From Acidobacteriota bacterium (lineage in GTDB: Bacteria > Acidobacteriota > Terriglobia > Bryobacterales > Bryobacteraceae), in contig JAJYKC010000060.1 in NCBI GenBank assembly GCA_021788955.1, forward strand, positions 1 to 8,739: a stretch of 8,739 nt of DNA, read 5' to 3'. This document shows, piece after piece, positions 1 through 6,964 of this stretch. The notes beneath the pieces were generated by a model, which was not told the DNA's origin, made no database searches, and worked only from the letters and a program-made list of their open reading frames with translations. Position numbers and translations under genes: made by a program. Every line of letters begins with the position of its first letter. Within the stretch, counting starts at the first letter, position 1.

Positions 1-404
1 GCCAGCGCGAAGACTTTGCGCTCGAGCGCGGATTTTTTCGCCAGTTCGTCCTGCAGGCGCGCATACACCCGTTCGTAAATGCGCGGCACCGACACCAGCA
101 CGGTCGGTTGCTGTTCCTGCATGTCCTGGCCGAGCTGCGCGATGGAACGCGCGAACACCACTTCGGCGCCCAGCAGCATGGGCATGTAATAGCCGCCGGT
201 GCGTTCGAAGGTGTGGGACAGCGGCAGAAAAGACAGGAAGCGCTCGTCATCCCCGAAAGGCGCGCACCGTCTGGCGTACCAGGCATTCCACAATATGTTG
301 TCGTGGCTCAGCATGACTCCCTTGGGGCGGCCCGTCGTGCCCGAGGTATAGACGATGCTGGCGAGCATGTCGCCGGAGGTGGGTGGACGACTGCTCGGGT
401 TCGG
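1..404 (-). CDS. Long-chain acyl-CoA synthetase (AMP-binding enzyme), internal fragment
   Basis: Enzymes of this family activate fatty acids to acyl-CoA through an acyl-adenylate at the cytosolic side of the membrane. The minus-strand frame reads without interruption from about 404 down to base 1 and continues past the window edge. It shows the ATP/AMP-binding P-loop YTSGTTGRPKG (about 350-318), then VMLSHDNILWNA, then FLSFLPLSHTFERTGGYY. Next come ARSIAQLGQDM and VSVPRIYERVYARL, all in the order expected for the FAA1-like long-chain family. The start codon, the N-terminal region of roughly 150 or more residues, and the C-terminal half are missing. The right end near 404 is approximate: homology fades after PNPSSRPPTSGD, where the plus-strand DUF362 fragment begins. 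The wording of the motifs reminds me of proteobacterial homologues more than acidobacterial ones, but I could not test this. Family assignment is very secure; substrate length is not known. Confidence 0.9.
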
Positions 405-430
405 AAAGGCGATGTCGCGTCCCGTTTTCG
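399..430. other. Breakpoint joining two truncated genes (rearrangement or assembly chimera)
   Basis: Recognisable acyl-CoA synthetase sequence on the minus strand stops at about 404. Recognisable DUF362 sequence on the plus strand starts at about 421-445. Neither gene has its natural N-terminal region here, and there is no room between them for an intergenic region. I see no transposase, terminal repeat, tRNA or attachment-like direct repeat at the join. The exact base cannot be fixed by eye because both families are variable at this point. Confidence 0.65.
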
Positions 431-918
431 GAAGCAGCAGCAAGGTGGTTCGAGCTGGCAATTGGCACAGGAACGATACGACTTGGCGAATGTGCCTGGA
501 CCTGAACCGCATCCTGTTTTTTGGCCAACCTGACGGGACGCTAGGCGGGCTGCGAGGTTTACGCAAGAGAGCATACCTGGCCATCGCGGACGGAATCGTT
601 GCCGGCGAGGGGAACGGGCCGCTGGATCCGGATCCGGTAGAGGCAGGGCTGGTCCTGGGAGGAGTGAACCCTGTGTCCGTTGATGCGGCTGCCGCTGTGC
701 TTATGGGGTTCGACCCGGAAAAGTTAGCCCTGTTGGTCAACGCTACGCGGAATGTGGCTTACCCGCTGTCTGAGTGTAAGTGGGAACAGGTGTCCCTGAT
801 TTCGAATGTGGAGCGGTGGTGCGGCCCGCTGGGCCAAATCGACCCGGAGGCTTGCTTCCGGTTCAGGCCGCATTTCGGCTGGACGGGCCATATCGAACGA
901 GTACCCGTCTCCGCGTGA
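421..918 (+). pseudogene. DUF362 domain protein, C-terminal fragment (5' end missing at the breakpoint)
   Basis: The plus-strand frame ending at TGA 916-918 carries the C-terminal part of a DUF362 protein, a family of unconfirmed function often found in polysaccharide and iron-sulfur contexts. The visible family signature starts with RAGNWHRNDTTWRMCLDLNR (about 448-510). It continues with ADGIVAGEGNGPL (586-624) and then NPVSVDAAAAVLMGFD (667-714). About 165 residues remain, whereas family members are usually roughly twice that or longer. The frame stays open upstream to an ATG at 355. Those first 22 codons lie opposite the acyl-CoA synthetase P-loop region and are not DUF362-like, so I do not accept that ATG as the start. 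The gene sits 46 bases before the two-domain oxidoreductase on the same strand, suggesting the two were cotranscribed in the source genome. If the join is an assembly artefact, this is a partial gene and not a true pseudogene. Confidence 0.75.
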
Positions 919-964
919 GTGAGCGGCTGAAACGCTATAGTCATCCAGGGAATAAGCACAAGTC

Positions 965-3232
965 ATGAAACAGCTTCTTTATTCTCCCGCTGGCGGTGAA
1001 ATCACCGTCGCGGACGTCCCAGCGCCGCAAGCGGGGCCGGGATGGGTGCTGGTGCGGACGGGTGCGTCGCTGGTTTCCGCCGGCACGGAGCGGCTGATGC
1101 TGGAATTCGCGCAGAAGAATCTGTTGGAGAAGGCACGATCGCGCCCGGATCTGGTCCGGCAAGTACTGAGCAAGGCGCGGCGAGATGGCGCGTTCACGGC
1201 CTTTCATGCGGTGCGCAATCGGCTTGACCGGCCAAGCTCGCCGGGCTACAGCAGCGCGGGAACAGTTTTGGAAGTGGGAGACGGGATCACCGATCTGAAG
1301 CCAGGCGACCGCGTGGCCTGCGCCGGCGCCGGCTACGCCGCACACGCGGAAGCGGTTTCGATTCCGCGGAACCTGGTCGTGAAAATTCCCGAGCCAACTT
1401 CGGCTCGCGACGAAGCGGTTGGCTTCGAGGAGGCGGCATTCGCCACCCTGGGCGCGATCGCCATGCACGGGTTGCGGCTGGCGGAGCCGCAGATTGGCGA
1501 AACGGTGGCAGTGGTCGGGTTGGGGCTCGTGGGGCTGCTGACGGTGCAGCTCGCCCGCGTGGCGGGATGCACGGTATTCGGGATGGACCCGGACAAGAAA
1601 CGGTGCGAGCTGGCGGAGGTGCTTGGCTCCGCGGCCTGCGCCACAGACGAGCCCGAATTTGAATCGCTGGTTGCGGCGCGAACCGAGTCCATCGGCGTCG
1701 ACGCGGTGATCCTGGCGGCAGCGACGGAGAGCCAGGGGCCGGTGAACCTGGCGGGAGAGATTGCGCGGCTGCGCGGGCGCGTGGTCGCGGTGGGAGCGGT
1801 AGGAACGAACATTCCGCGAAAACGGTACTACGAGAAGGAGCTGGTTTTCCGCATCTCGCGCTCCTACGGGCCGGGGCGCTACGATCGCGAATACGAGGAA
1901 CAAGGGCACGACTACCCGATCGCCTACGTCCGGTGGACCGAAAGACGGAATTTGAGAGCGTTCCTGGAGCTGGTGACCCGCGCGCAGATCGAGGTGCGGT
2001 CGCTGATTACCCACCGGTTTCCGATTGCCGAGGCGCAAAAAGCCTACGACTTGATTCTTGGCAAGACGGGCGAGCCATTTCTCGGGGTGGTGCTGACCTA
2101 CGGGATGGAAGCCGAACTCAGTACGCGGCTGGATGTAAATAGCCGCTCGGTTGGCCTGGGAGCAGGCGAAGCGCTTACGGTCGAAGAGCTGCGCGTGGGG
2201 CTGCTCGGCGCGGGGAATTTCGCACTCGGCGTTTTGGTGCCGGCCATCCGAAGAGTGCCCGGTTCGCAGTTTGGTGGCGTCTGTGCCGCTACCGGAGCGA
2301 GCGCGCACTACGCCGCAAAGAAATTCGGCTTCGAATACGCGACGACTGATGCGGCACAGATTCTCAGCGATCCCAAAATCAACACCGTTGTTATCGCTAC
2401 GCCGCACCACCTGCACGGGGAGCAAGTGGTAGCAGCCATCGGCGCGGGCAAGAACGTTTTCTGCGAAAAGCCATTGTGCGTTTCGGAAATCGAGCTGGCG
2501 GAAGTGATTCGCGCGTCTGCGAACGCCAAGGCGCCACAGCCTCGGCTAATGGTTGGCTTCAACCGTCGTTTCGCTCCGATGACGCGCATGTTGAAACAGT
2601 TTCTAGCCGAGCTTCCAGGGTTTCCGCTTCTAATGAATTACCGCGTGAATGCCGGTCCGGTGCCCGCAAGCGGATGGATAGGTGATGCGGATCAAGGCGG
2701 CCGCGTGCTCGGCGAGGTGTGCCATTTCGTGGACCTGTTGACGTTCTTGGCAGGGAGCCTTCCCGCGCGGCTCTACGCCCGCGAACTCAAGAATAGCGGC
2801 AGTGCCAACGCCGATAGCGCGATGATCCTGCTCGAATTCCCTGACGGTTCCCTTGGGACAATCACATATGCCGCGAATGGAGACAAATCGTTCTCGAAGG
2901 AGCGCCTGGAAGTGTTTCGCGGCGGCGCGGTGGGCGTAATTGAAGATTTCCGCCGGTTGGAATTGGTGCGGTACGGGCGCAGGAAAAACGTCGTTTCGCG
3001 TTTAAGGCAAGACAAGGGCCACCAGGCCGAGTGGCGAGCCTTCTCTGCGGCATTGAAGGGTGCGGAGCAGCTGATTCCCTTTGAGGAAATCGTCGGCACA
3101 ACGCTGGCTACCTTGCGAATCCTCGATTCTCTGCGGGCTGGGAAGGCGCTGGAGCTGAACGTGCGGGAGTTTGTCGCCTCTACTCTGGCGCAGCCGATGA
3201 CGATCGCCTGCAGAGAAGCCCAGGCACGATGA
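965..3232 (+). CDS. Two-domain oxidoreductase: medium-chain dehydrogenase fused to Gfo/Idh/MocA oxidoreductase
   Basis: This 755-residue cytosolic protein joins two NAD(P)-dependent modules. Residues 1 to about 380 are a medium-chain dehydrogenase (MDR) domain, with the Rossmann motif VVGLGLVG at 183-190 and an acidic residue after it in FGMDPD (205-210). Residues about 408-750 are a Gfo/Idh/MocA domain, with a second nucleotide motif GLLGAGNFA (412-420). That domain also has the family EKP at 501-503 and a candidate catalytic histidine in EVCHFVD (584-590). The usual MDR zinc ligand Cys in a GxCGTD motif is absent: the equivalent loop reads SLVSAGTER (35-43), so the first domain is probably zinc-independent. 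Such fusions are known as 'bi-domain-containing oxidoreductase' and occur in polysaccharide clusters beside DUF362, heparinase-like and WecB genes. The substrate is not established; a sugar or sugar-nucleotide oxidation or dehydration is my inference. ATG 965 is chosen because MKQLL begins the domain directly. An AGGG lies 14 bases upstream, which is a weak ribosome site. Confidence 0.92.
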   Translation: MKQLLYSPAGGEITVADVPAPQAGPGWVLVRTGASLVSAGTERLMLEFAQKNLLEKARSRPDLVRQVLSKARRDGAFTAFHAVRNRLDRPSSPGYSSAGTVLEVGDGITDLKPGDRVACAGAGYAAHAEAVSIPRNLVVKIPEPTSARDEAVGFEEAAFATLGAIAMHGLRLAEPQIGETVAVVGLGLVGLLTVQLARVAGCTVFGMDPDKKRCELAEVLGSAACATDEPEFESLVAARTESIGVDAVILAAATESQGPVNLAGEIARLRGRVVAVGAVGTNIPRKRYYEKELVFRISRSYGPGRYDREYEEQGHDYPIAYVRWTERRNLRAFLELVTRAQIEVRSLITHRFPIAEAQKAYDLILGKTGEPFLGVVLTYGMEAELSTRLDVNSRSVGLGAGEALTVEELRVGLLGAGNFALGVLVPAIRRVPGSQFGGVCAATGASAHYAAKKFGFEYATTDAAQILSDPKINTVVIATPHHLHGEQVVAAIGAGKNVFCEKPLCVSEIELAEVIRASANAKAPQPRLMVGFNRRFAPMTRMLKQFLAELPGFPLLMNYRVNAGPVPASGWIGDADQGGRVLGEVCHFVDLLTFLAGSLPARLYARELKNSGSANADSAMILLEFPDGSLGTITYAANGDKSFSKERLEVFRGGAVGVIEDFRRLELVRYGRRKNVVSRLRQDKGHQAEWRAFSAALKGAEQLIPFEEIVGTTLATLRILDSLRAGKALELNVREFVASTLAQPMTIACREAQAR

Positions 3233-3258
3233 TGCGGCGCACAGGTCGGAGAGCAAAA

Positions 3259-3270
3259 CCTGCCGGCAGG
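3259..3270. repeat. 12-base perfect palindrome just upstream of the WecB-type gene
   Basis: CCTGCCGGCAGG is self-complementary and lies in the 43-base gap between the oxidoreductase stop and ATG 3276. Its last bases (CAGG, 3267-3270) may also serve as a weak ribosome-binding site 5 bases before the start. There is no loop or T tract, so it is not a terminator. In GC-rich DNA a 12-base palindrome can occur by chance, and an operator role is only a possibility. Confidence 0.3.
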
Positions 3271-3275
3271 CCTCG

Positions 3276-4409
3276 ATGGCAATGACGGCTGTCCTCCACG
3301 TGGTTGGCGCAAGGCCGAATTTCATGAAGGCTGCTCCGGTCTATAAGGCCTTGCGGGACAGAGCGACTTTCTCGCAAACGATCGTGCATACAGGCCAGCA
3401 TTACGACAACAACATGTCCGACCTGTTTTTCCGTGAGCTAGAGATTCCGCAGCCCGATACAAACCTCCAGGTGGGTTCGGGAAGCCACGCGCGGCAGACG
3501 GCCGCAATCATGGTGGGATTTGAGCCTGTTGTGCTCAAGCGAGCGCCGGATTTGGTGCTGGTTTACGGAGACGTGAATTCCACCGCAGCCGCCACGCTGG
3601 TATGCGCCAAGCTGGGGGTCCCCGTGGGGCACGTGGAAGCAGGTTTGCGCTCTTTCGATCGCTCGATGCCCGAGGAGATCAACCGCATCGTGACCGATTC
3701 CCTGGCGGACGCGCTTTTCACGCCTTCCGAGGATGGCAACGAAAACCTGGTGCATGAGGGGATTCCGAAAGGGAAGATATTCTTCGTTGGCAACGTAATG
3801 ATCGACTCGTTGCTGCACCTGCTGCCCCTCGCCCTGGAACGTTACCCCTCTCTCGCAGAGAGGTTCGCTCTGCGGGAGTATGGTCTCGTGACGCTCCATC
3901 GGCCGTCGAATGTGGATGACGATGAGACGCTCTTCAGGATCCTCGACGCTCTACATGAGATAAGTGTTGATCTGCCGCTGATTTTCCCCGTCCACCCACG
4001 GACCAGGCAGCGTCTGGAAAGAGCATCCGCCCGACCCGATCGGCGTGTGACCCTTGCTGAACCTCTCGGCTATCTGGACTTCCTCGCCCTGGAGCAGAAC
4101 GCCAAGTTGGTGATTACCGATTCCGGTGGCATTCAAGAGGAAACTACCTGCCTGGGCGTGCCATGCCTCACCGTGCGAGAGAATACGGAGCGTCCCGTAA
4201 CTCTCAGCATGGGTACCAATGTCCTGGTTGGGCAGGACATGGATATCCTCAAGCAGCAAGTGGCTTCGATTCTTCGGGGCGAGATAAAGAAGGGCAAACT
4301 CCCCCCATTGTGGGACGGCAAGGCCGCTGAGCGCATTTCCCAAGTGATCGCTTCCGGTACGTGGCGCACGTCCCTGAACTCTACGCAAATGCCCTGCATT
4401 TCGACATGA
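3276..4409 (+). CDS. wecB: UDP-N-acetylglucosamine 2-epimerase (non-hydrolysing, WecB/MnaA type)
   Basis: The enzyme interconverts UDP-GlcNAc and UDP-ManNAc in the cytosol, supplying ManNAc (or ManNAcA after oxidation) for surface glycans. The 377-residue length fits the family. Visible landmarks in order are GARPNFMK (11-18, with R13 and K18), HTGQHYD (38-44) and YGDVNS (97-102). These are followed by GHVEAGLRS (118-126), MPEEINR (131-137), TLHRPSN (206-212) and TDSGGIQEE (281-289). They match the catalytic and UDP-binding positions known from E. coli WecB: Arg, Lys, Asp, two Glu, His and the SGG loop. ATG 3276 is preferred because CAGG lies 5 bases upstream; ATG 3282 is also possible. The stop codon overlaps the next start as ATGA (4406-4409). 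The last 17 or so residues after KAAERISQVIAS look like a non-conserved tail. The neighbours place it in a polysaccharide operon. The product sugar UDP-ManNAc is secure by family, while its later use is unknown. Confidence 0.95.
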   Translation: MAMTAVLHVVGARPNFMKAAPVYKALRDRATFSQTIVHTGQHYDNNMSDLFFRELEIPQPDTNLQVGSGSHARQTAAIMVGFEPVVLKRAPDLVLVYGDVNSTAAATLVCAKLGVPVGHVEAGLRSFDRSMPEEINRIVTDSLADALFTPSEDGNENLVHEGIPKGKIFFVGNVMIDSLLHLLPLALERYPSLAERFALREYGLVTLHRPSNVDDDETLFRILDALHEISVDLPLIFPVHPRTRQRLERASARPDRRVTLAEPLGYLDFLALEQNAKLVITDSGGIQEETTCLGVPCLTVRENTERPVTLSMGTNVLVGQDMDILKQQVASILRGEIKKGKLPPLWDGKAAERISQVIASGTWRTSLNSTQMPCIST

Positions 4410-5386
4410 CTGTCGTTAGCCGGCTCAATTACTACCGGAGAATCGTGTTGGCCTACCTGACACCGCTTGTGAGTCAGGTGGATTTCTGGCACGGGCCACC
4501 AGAGGTCAATCCCCACACGGTTTACGACAAGCTGGGCGAGTACTACATGACCTTCCGTAGAAAAGCAGATTATGCAGGGGTTTTGGATGACCAAGGCGTC
4601 CCGATGCTCAACTATCGGGGCACCATTGGGTGTCAGTACAACCCCATCGCCGTCGCTCAGTATGGACTGGGAAACTACAACCTCTTTCAAAGGACGGGCG
4701 ATCCCGCGCGCAAGGCCAAATTCTTGACGGCTGCCAATTGGCTCGTGTCGAATCAGGAGCGAAATGCGGCAGGCTTGCTGGTCTGGAATCACCACTTCGA
4801 CTGGGAGTATCGCACCTCGCTGAAAGCTCCGTGGTATTCCGGACTTGCTCAAGGGCAAGGTATTTCCCTCCTTGTGCGCGCCCACCAAGCGACTGGGGAT
4901 AGTCGTTACCTGAGAGGGGCGATGGATGCCTTTGAATGCTTTCTTGCGCCGATGGACAAGGGTGGAGTCACGTTCACCGATGAATCCGGAAACATCTGGT
5001 TCGAAGAATACATCACCTCGCCTCCAACGCATATTCTGAACGGGTTCATTTGGGCCGCCTGGGGCGTCTTCGATTATTACCTGGCTACATCGAACGTCAC
5101 CGCAAGGGAACTCTTTGCCAAAGCCATCAGCACCCTCGCGAGAAACCTCAAGGACTATGACATAGGCTTCTGGTCTTTGTACGAACAGTCCGGCACGAGA
5201 ATGAAAATGATCGCGAGTTCCTTCTACCATTCGCTGCATATCGTTCAGCTCACGATCCTGTACGCGATGACGGGAGAGCGAATCTTCCGTCAATTTGCCG
5301 AGCGTTGGAACGGCTACCGCCGAGACAGGCGAAACACCCTGCGCGCAACTGCTCAGAAGTGCATCTTCAAGCTCTGCTACTACTAA
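4406..5386 (+). CDS. D-glucuronyl C5-epimerase family protein
   Basis: Animal members (Glce) invert C5 of glucuronic acid to iduronic acid within heparan-type chains. A few bacterial relatives have been shown to have this activity. The 326-residue product is essentially the catalytic C-terminal domain of the animal enzyme, without a large N-terminal part. Visible motifs are GEYYMTFRRKADY (44-56), NYRGTIGCQYNPIA (69-82) and APWYSGLAQGQG (141-152). They continue with WFEEY (198-202), HILNGF (209-214), YDIGFWSLYE (251-260) and SSFYHSLHIVQL (271-282). The tyrosines in the last two motifs fall where catalytic tyrosines of the family are expected. I see no signal peptide or clear membrane segment, so it is probably cytosolic. 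ATG 4406 overlaps the WecB stop by ATGA and is preferred. An in-frame GTG at 4361 would add 15 residues that do not look conserved. The stop overlaps the next gene as TAATG. The substrate could be a lipid-linked oligosaccharide or polymer with GlcA or another uronic acid; this is not shown by sequence. Confidence 0.9.
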   Translation: MTVVSRLNYYRRIVLAYLTPLVSQVDFWHGPPEVNPHTVYDKLGEYYMTFRRKADYAGVLDDQGVPMLNYRGTIGCQYNPIAVAQYGLGNYNLFQRTGDPARKAKFLTAANWLVSNQERNAAGLLVWNHHFDWEYRTSLKAPWYSGLAQGQGISLLVRAHQATGDSRYLRGAMDAFECFLAPMDKGGVTFTDESGNIWFEEYITSPPTHILNGFIWAAWGVFDYYLATSNVTARELFAKAISTLARNLKDYDIGFWSLYEQSGTRMKMIASSFYHSLHIVQLTILYAMTGERIFRQFAERWNGYRRDRRNTLRATAQKCIFKLCYY

Positions 5387-6687
5387 TGAAGATTCTTTAC
5401 GTCTCTCAGTACTTCCCTCCGGAAACTAACGCTCCCGCCGCCCGTGTGTACGAGCTTGCGCGACACTGGGCCCGGATGGGGCACGAGGTCACGGTCTTGA
5501 CCGGCTTCCCTAATCATCCGACGGGCGTCATTCCACCGGATTACCGCGCCAAATGGCGGCGACTCGTCTGTCGGGAGCATGTAGACGGTATCAACGTCAT
5601 CCGCGTCTGGCTCGCGCCTTTCGCCAACCGGGGCGTCCAGCGGCGCATTTTGAACTTCATCTCGTTTTGGCTCTCCTCTTCGCTCGTCGGAACCTTCCTC
5701 GCGCGCCCCGACACGGTCATTGCGACTTCGCCGCAGTTGCTCGTTGGCCTGACGGGATGGTGGCTGGGAAAGGTAAAGCGCGCGCCGTTCTTCTTCGAAG
5801 TGCGAGACCTATGGCCTGAGGAGCTCACCGCGGTTGGAGCATCGGGCAGGCGTTCGGTTGTTTACCGGAGCTCCGAGGCGGTTGCTCGCTTTCTCTATCG
5901 TCGCAGCGACCATATCGTGGTTGTGACGCCGGCCTTTAAGGATCGCTTGATTGCCCACTGGGGGATCGATCCGAAGAAGATTTCCGTTGTGGAGAACGGC
6001 GTCGAGACTTCGCTCTTTAGCCCCGGGGGAGACGGAGTTGTGAGGAAGGAGCTGGGACTCGAAGGAAAGTTCGTGGTGTCGTATATCGGCACGATAGGCA
6101 TGGCGCACGGGCTGGATACTGTGCTCGAAGTGGCGGAGAAGGTCCGCGCCGACAACCCCGGCATCGCGTTTGTCCTCGTTGGCGAGGGCGCGGAAAGGGA
6201 AAACCTGCGCAGCATGGCTGCCAGAAAGGGCCTGACAAATGTCCTGTTTGTGGATCAAAGGCCGCGAGAACTCGTGCCCGGGTACATCCGTGCTTCCGAC
6301 GCCTGCCTGGTGCTCCTGAAGAAGAAAGACTACTTCACTACGGTCATACCGACAAAACTCCTCGAGTTCATGGCGTGCGGAAGGCCGGTCATTCTCGGGG
6401 TGGAAGGCCAGGCGCGAGAAATTGTCGAGCACGCCGGAGCCGGGCTCTGCGTCGAGCCCGAAAACGTGGGGGCGCTGGCGACCGCCATTCTTAGGCTCGA
6501 TTCCGATGCCGCACTGCGAAGGGTGCACGGTGAAAACGGTCGGCGCTGGATCCTCGAGCACTTTTCCAGGGTCAAAACGGCCGCCGCATACCTCGAAGTC
6601 CTTCAGGGCATTAAGGGTTCTCGCGTCCGGGTTTCTGAACCGCTCCTGAAGAGCTGTGATTCCGCCGAGAATCCCAGGAGGCTTTAA
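5386..6687 (+). CDS. Family 4 glycosyltransferase, WbuB-like
   Basis: This 433-residue GT-B enzyme would transfer a sugar from a nucleotide donor to a lipid-linked acceptor on the inner face of the membrane. The N-terminal domain begins with ILYVSQYFPPETNAPAARV (3-21) and LTGFPNHPTG (38-47), followed by FFFEVRDLWPEEL (135-147). This is the pattern of WbuB-type enzymes, often annotated as L-FucNAc transferases. The C-terminal donor-binding domain shows VVENGVETSLF (201-211), YIGTIGMAHGLD (233-244), LVGEGAERENL (264-274) and PTKLLEFMACGRPVI (322-336). A moderately hydrophobic stretch at about 88-106 may associate with the membrane. ATG 5386 shares its A with the preceding TAA stop and gives a perfect domain start. 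The same frame is open for 27 codons further upstream, but those codons lie inside the C5-epimerase gene. No Shine-Dalgarno is seen, so translational coupling is likely. The last 20 or so residues are a non-conserved tail. Donor and acceptor are unknown; an N-acetylamino sugar is plausible given WecB next door. Confidence 0.93.
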   Translation: MKILYVSQYFPPETNAPAARVYELARHWARMGHEVTVLTGFPNHPTGVIPPDYRAKWRRLVCREHVDGINVIRVWLAPFANRGVQRRILNFISFWLSSSLVGTFLARPDTVIATSPQLLVGLTGWWLGKVKRAPFFFEVRDLWPEELTAVGASGRRSVVYRSSEAVARFLYRRSDHIVVVTPAFKDRLIAHWGIDPKKISVVENGVETSLFSPGGDGVVRKELGLEGKFVVSYIGTIGMAHGLDTVLEVAEKVRADNPGIAFVLVGEGAERENLRSMAARKGLTNVLFVDQRPRELVPGYIRASDACLVLLKKKDYFTTVIPTKLLEFMACGRPVILGVEGQAREIVEHAGAGLCVEPENVGALATAILRLDSDAALRRVHGENGRRWILEHFSRVKTAAAYLEVLQGIKGSRVRVSEPLLKSCDSAENPRRL

Positions 6688-6964
6688 TTCACCGCCTTCC
6701 GACTGACGAAGGCGGAGGAAAAAGCGGCTCTTTCTCTGCCTACAAGAGATTGACTGGCAAGCCGCTCCTCATCGACATCAACCTGCTTGGAGACGGTTTT
6801 CAGGTTGCGCTGGTCGGCCCCGTGCGCCGCGCCAACCTCAATCGCCAGCCACGCAGCGCGGAATACCGCCCGGAGTTGCCCCTCGAGCGTCCGAAGGCCG
6901 TTTCGGCATAGCTCGATGCGCGGTCCCCGCCACTCCGCAGTCTCCCCTTTCGCCCCCGCTAAAT
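6688..6964. other. Intergenic gap between the GT4 gene and the TPR gene; no convincing gene
   Basis: This 277-base gap is large compared with the overlaps on either side. It holds the 6692-6715 hairpin near its left end. The minus strand has an open frame from 6971 to 6684 (95 codons). I recognise no family in it, its start overlaps the start of the TPR gene, and it lacks a visible ribosome site, so I do not call it. No obvious sigma-70 promoter or tRNA is visible. A promoter for the TPR and O-antigen ligase pair would be expected here, but I cannot point to one. Confidence 0.5.
6692..6715. terminator. Perfect 8-bp hairpin just after the GT4 stop codon, possible terminator
   Basis: CCGCCTTC (6692-6699) pairs perfectly with GAAGGCGG (6708-6715) around an 8-base loop, starting 5 bases after the GT4 stop codon. 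The position suits the end of a transcript from the wecB/C5-epimerase/GT4 trio. However, the plus strand continues with AGGAAAAAGC and has no T tract, so it is not a canonical intrinsic terminator. It could instead stabilise a 3' end or attenuate read-through. On the minus strand there is also no run of T beyond the weak GAATTAAAG. Confidence 0.4.

Noticed and set aside
355..420. ATG 355 as the start of the DUF362 gene
   Set aside because: The first 22 codons lie opposite the conserved P-loop region of the acyl-CoA synthetase and are not DUF362-like. The frame is open there by chance.
108..533. A 141-codon open frame on the plus strand
   Set aside because: It overlaps the acyl-CoA synthetase motifs read on the minus strand and crosses the breakpoint, and its product has no recognisable family features.
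936..941. TATAGT as a possible -10 box before the two-domain oxidoreductase
   Set aside because: There is no acceptable -35 element 16-18 bases upstream, and one such hexamer is expected by chance.
941..2425. A 494-codon open frame on the minus strand
   Set aside because: It lies opposite the two-domain oxidoreductase, whose plus-strand frame has clear motifs throughout. The antisense translation has no recognisable domain and is a shadow of GC-rich codon usage.
4361..4405. GTG 4361 as the start of the C5-epimerase
   Set aside because: It would overlap wecB by 49 bases, lacks a ribosome site and adds residues that do not look conserved. ATG 4406 gives a standard ATGA overlap.
4133..5293. 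A 386-codon open frame on the minus strand
   Set aside because: It is antisense to the end of wecB and most of the C5-epimerase, both of which show strong family motifs. The antisense product resembles nothing I know.
5305..5385. An ATG at 5305 as the start of the GT4 gene
   Set aside because: The extra 27 residues lie inside the C5-epimerase and precede the usual KILYVSQYFPPE start of this family. ATG 5386 is the natural start.
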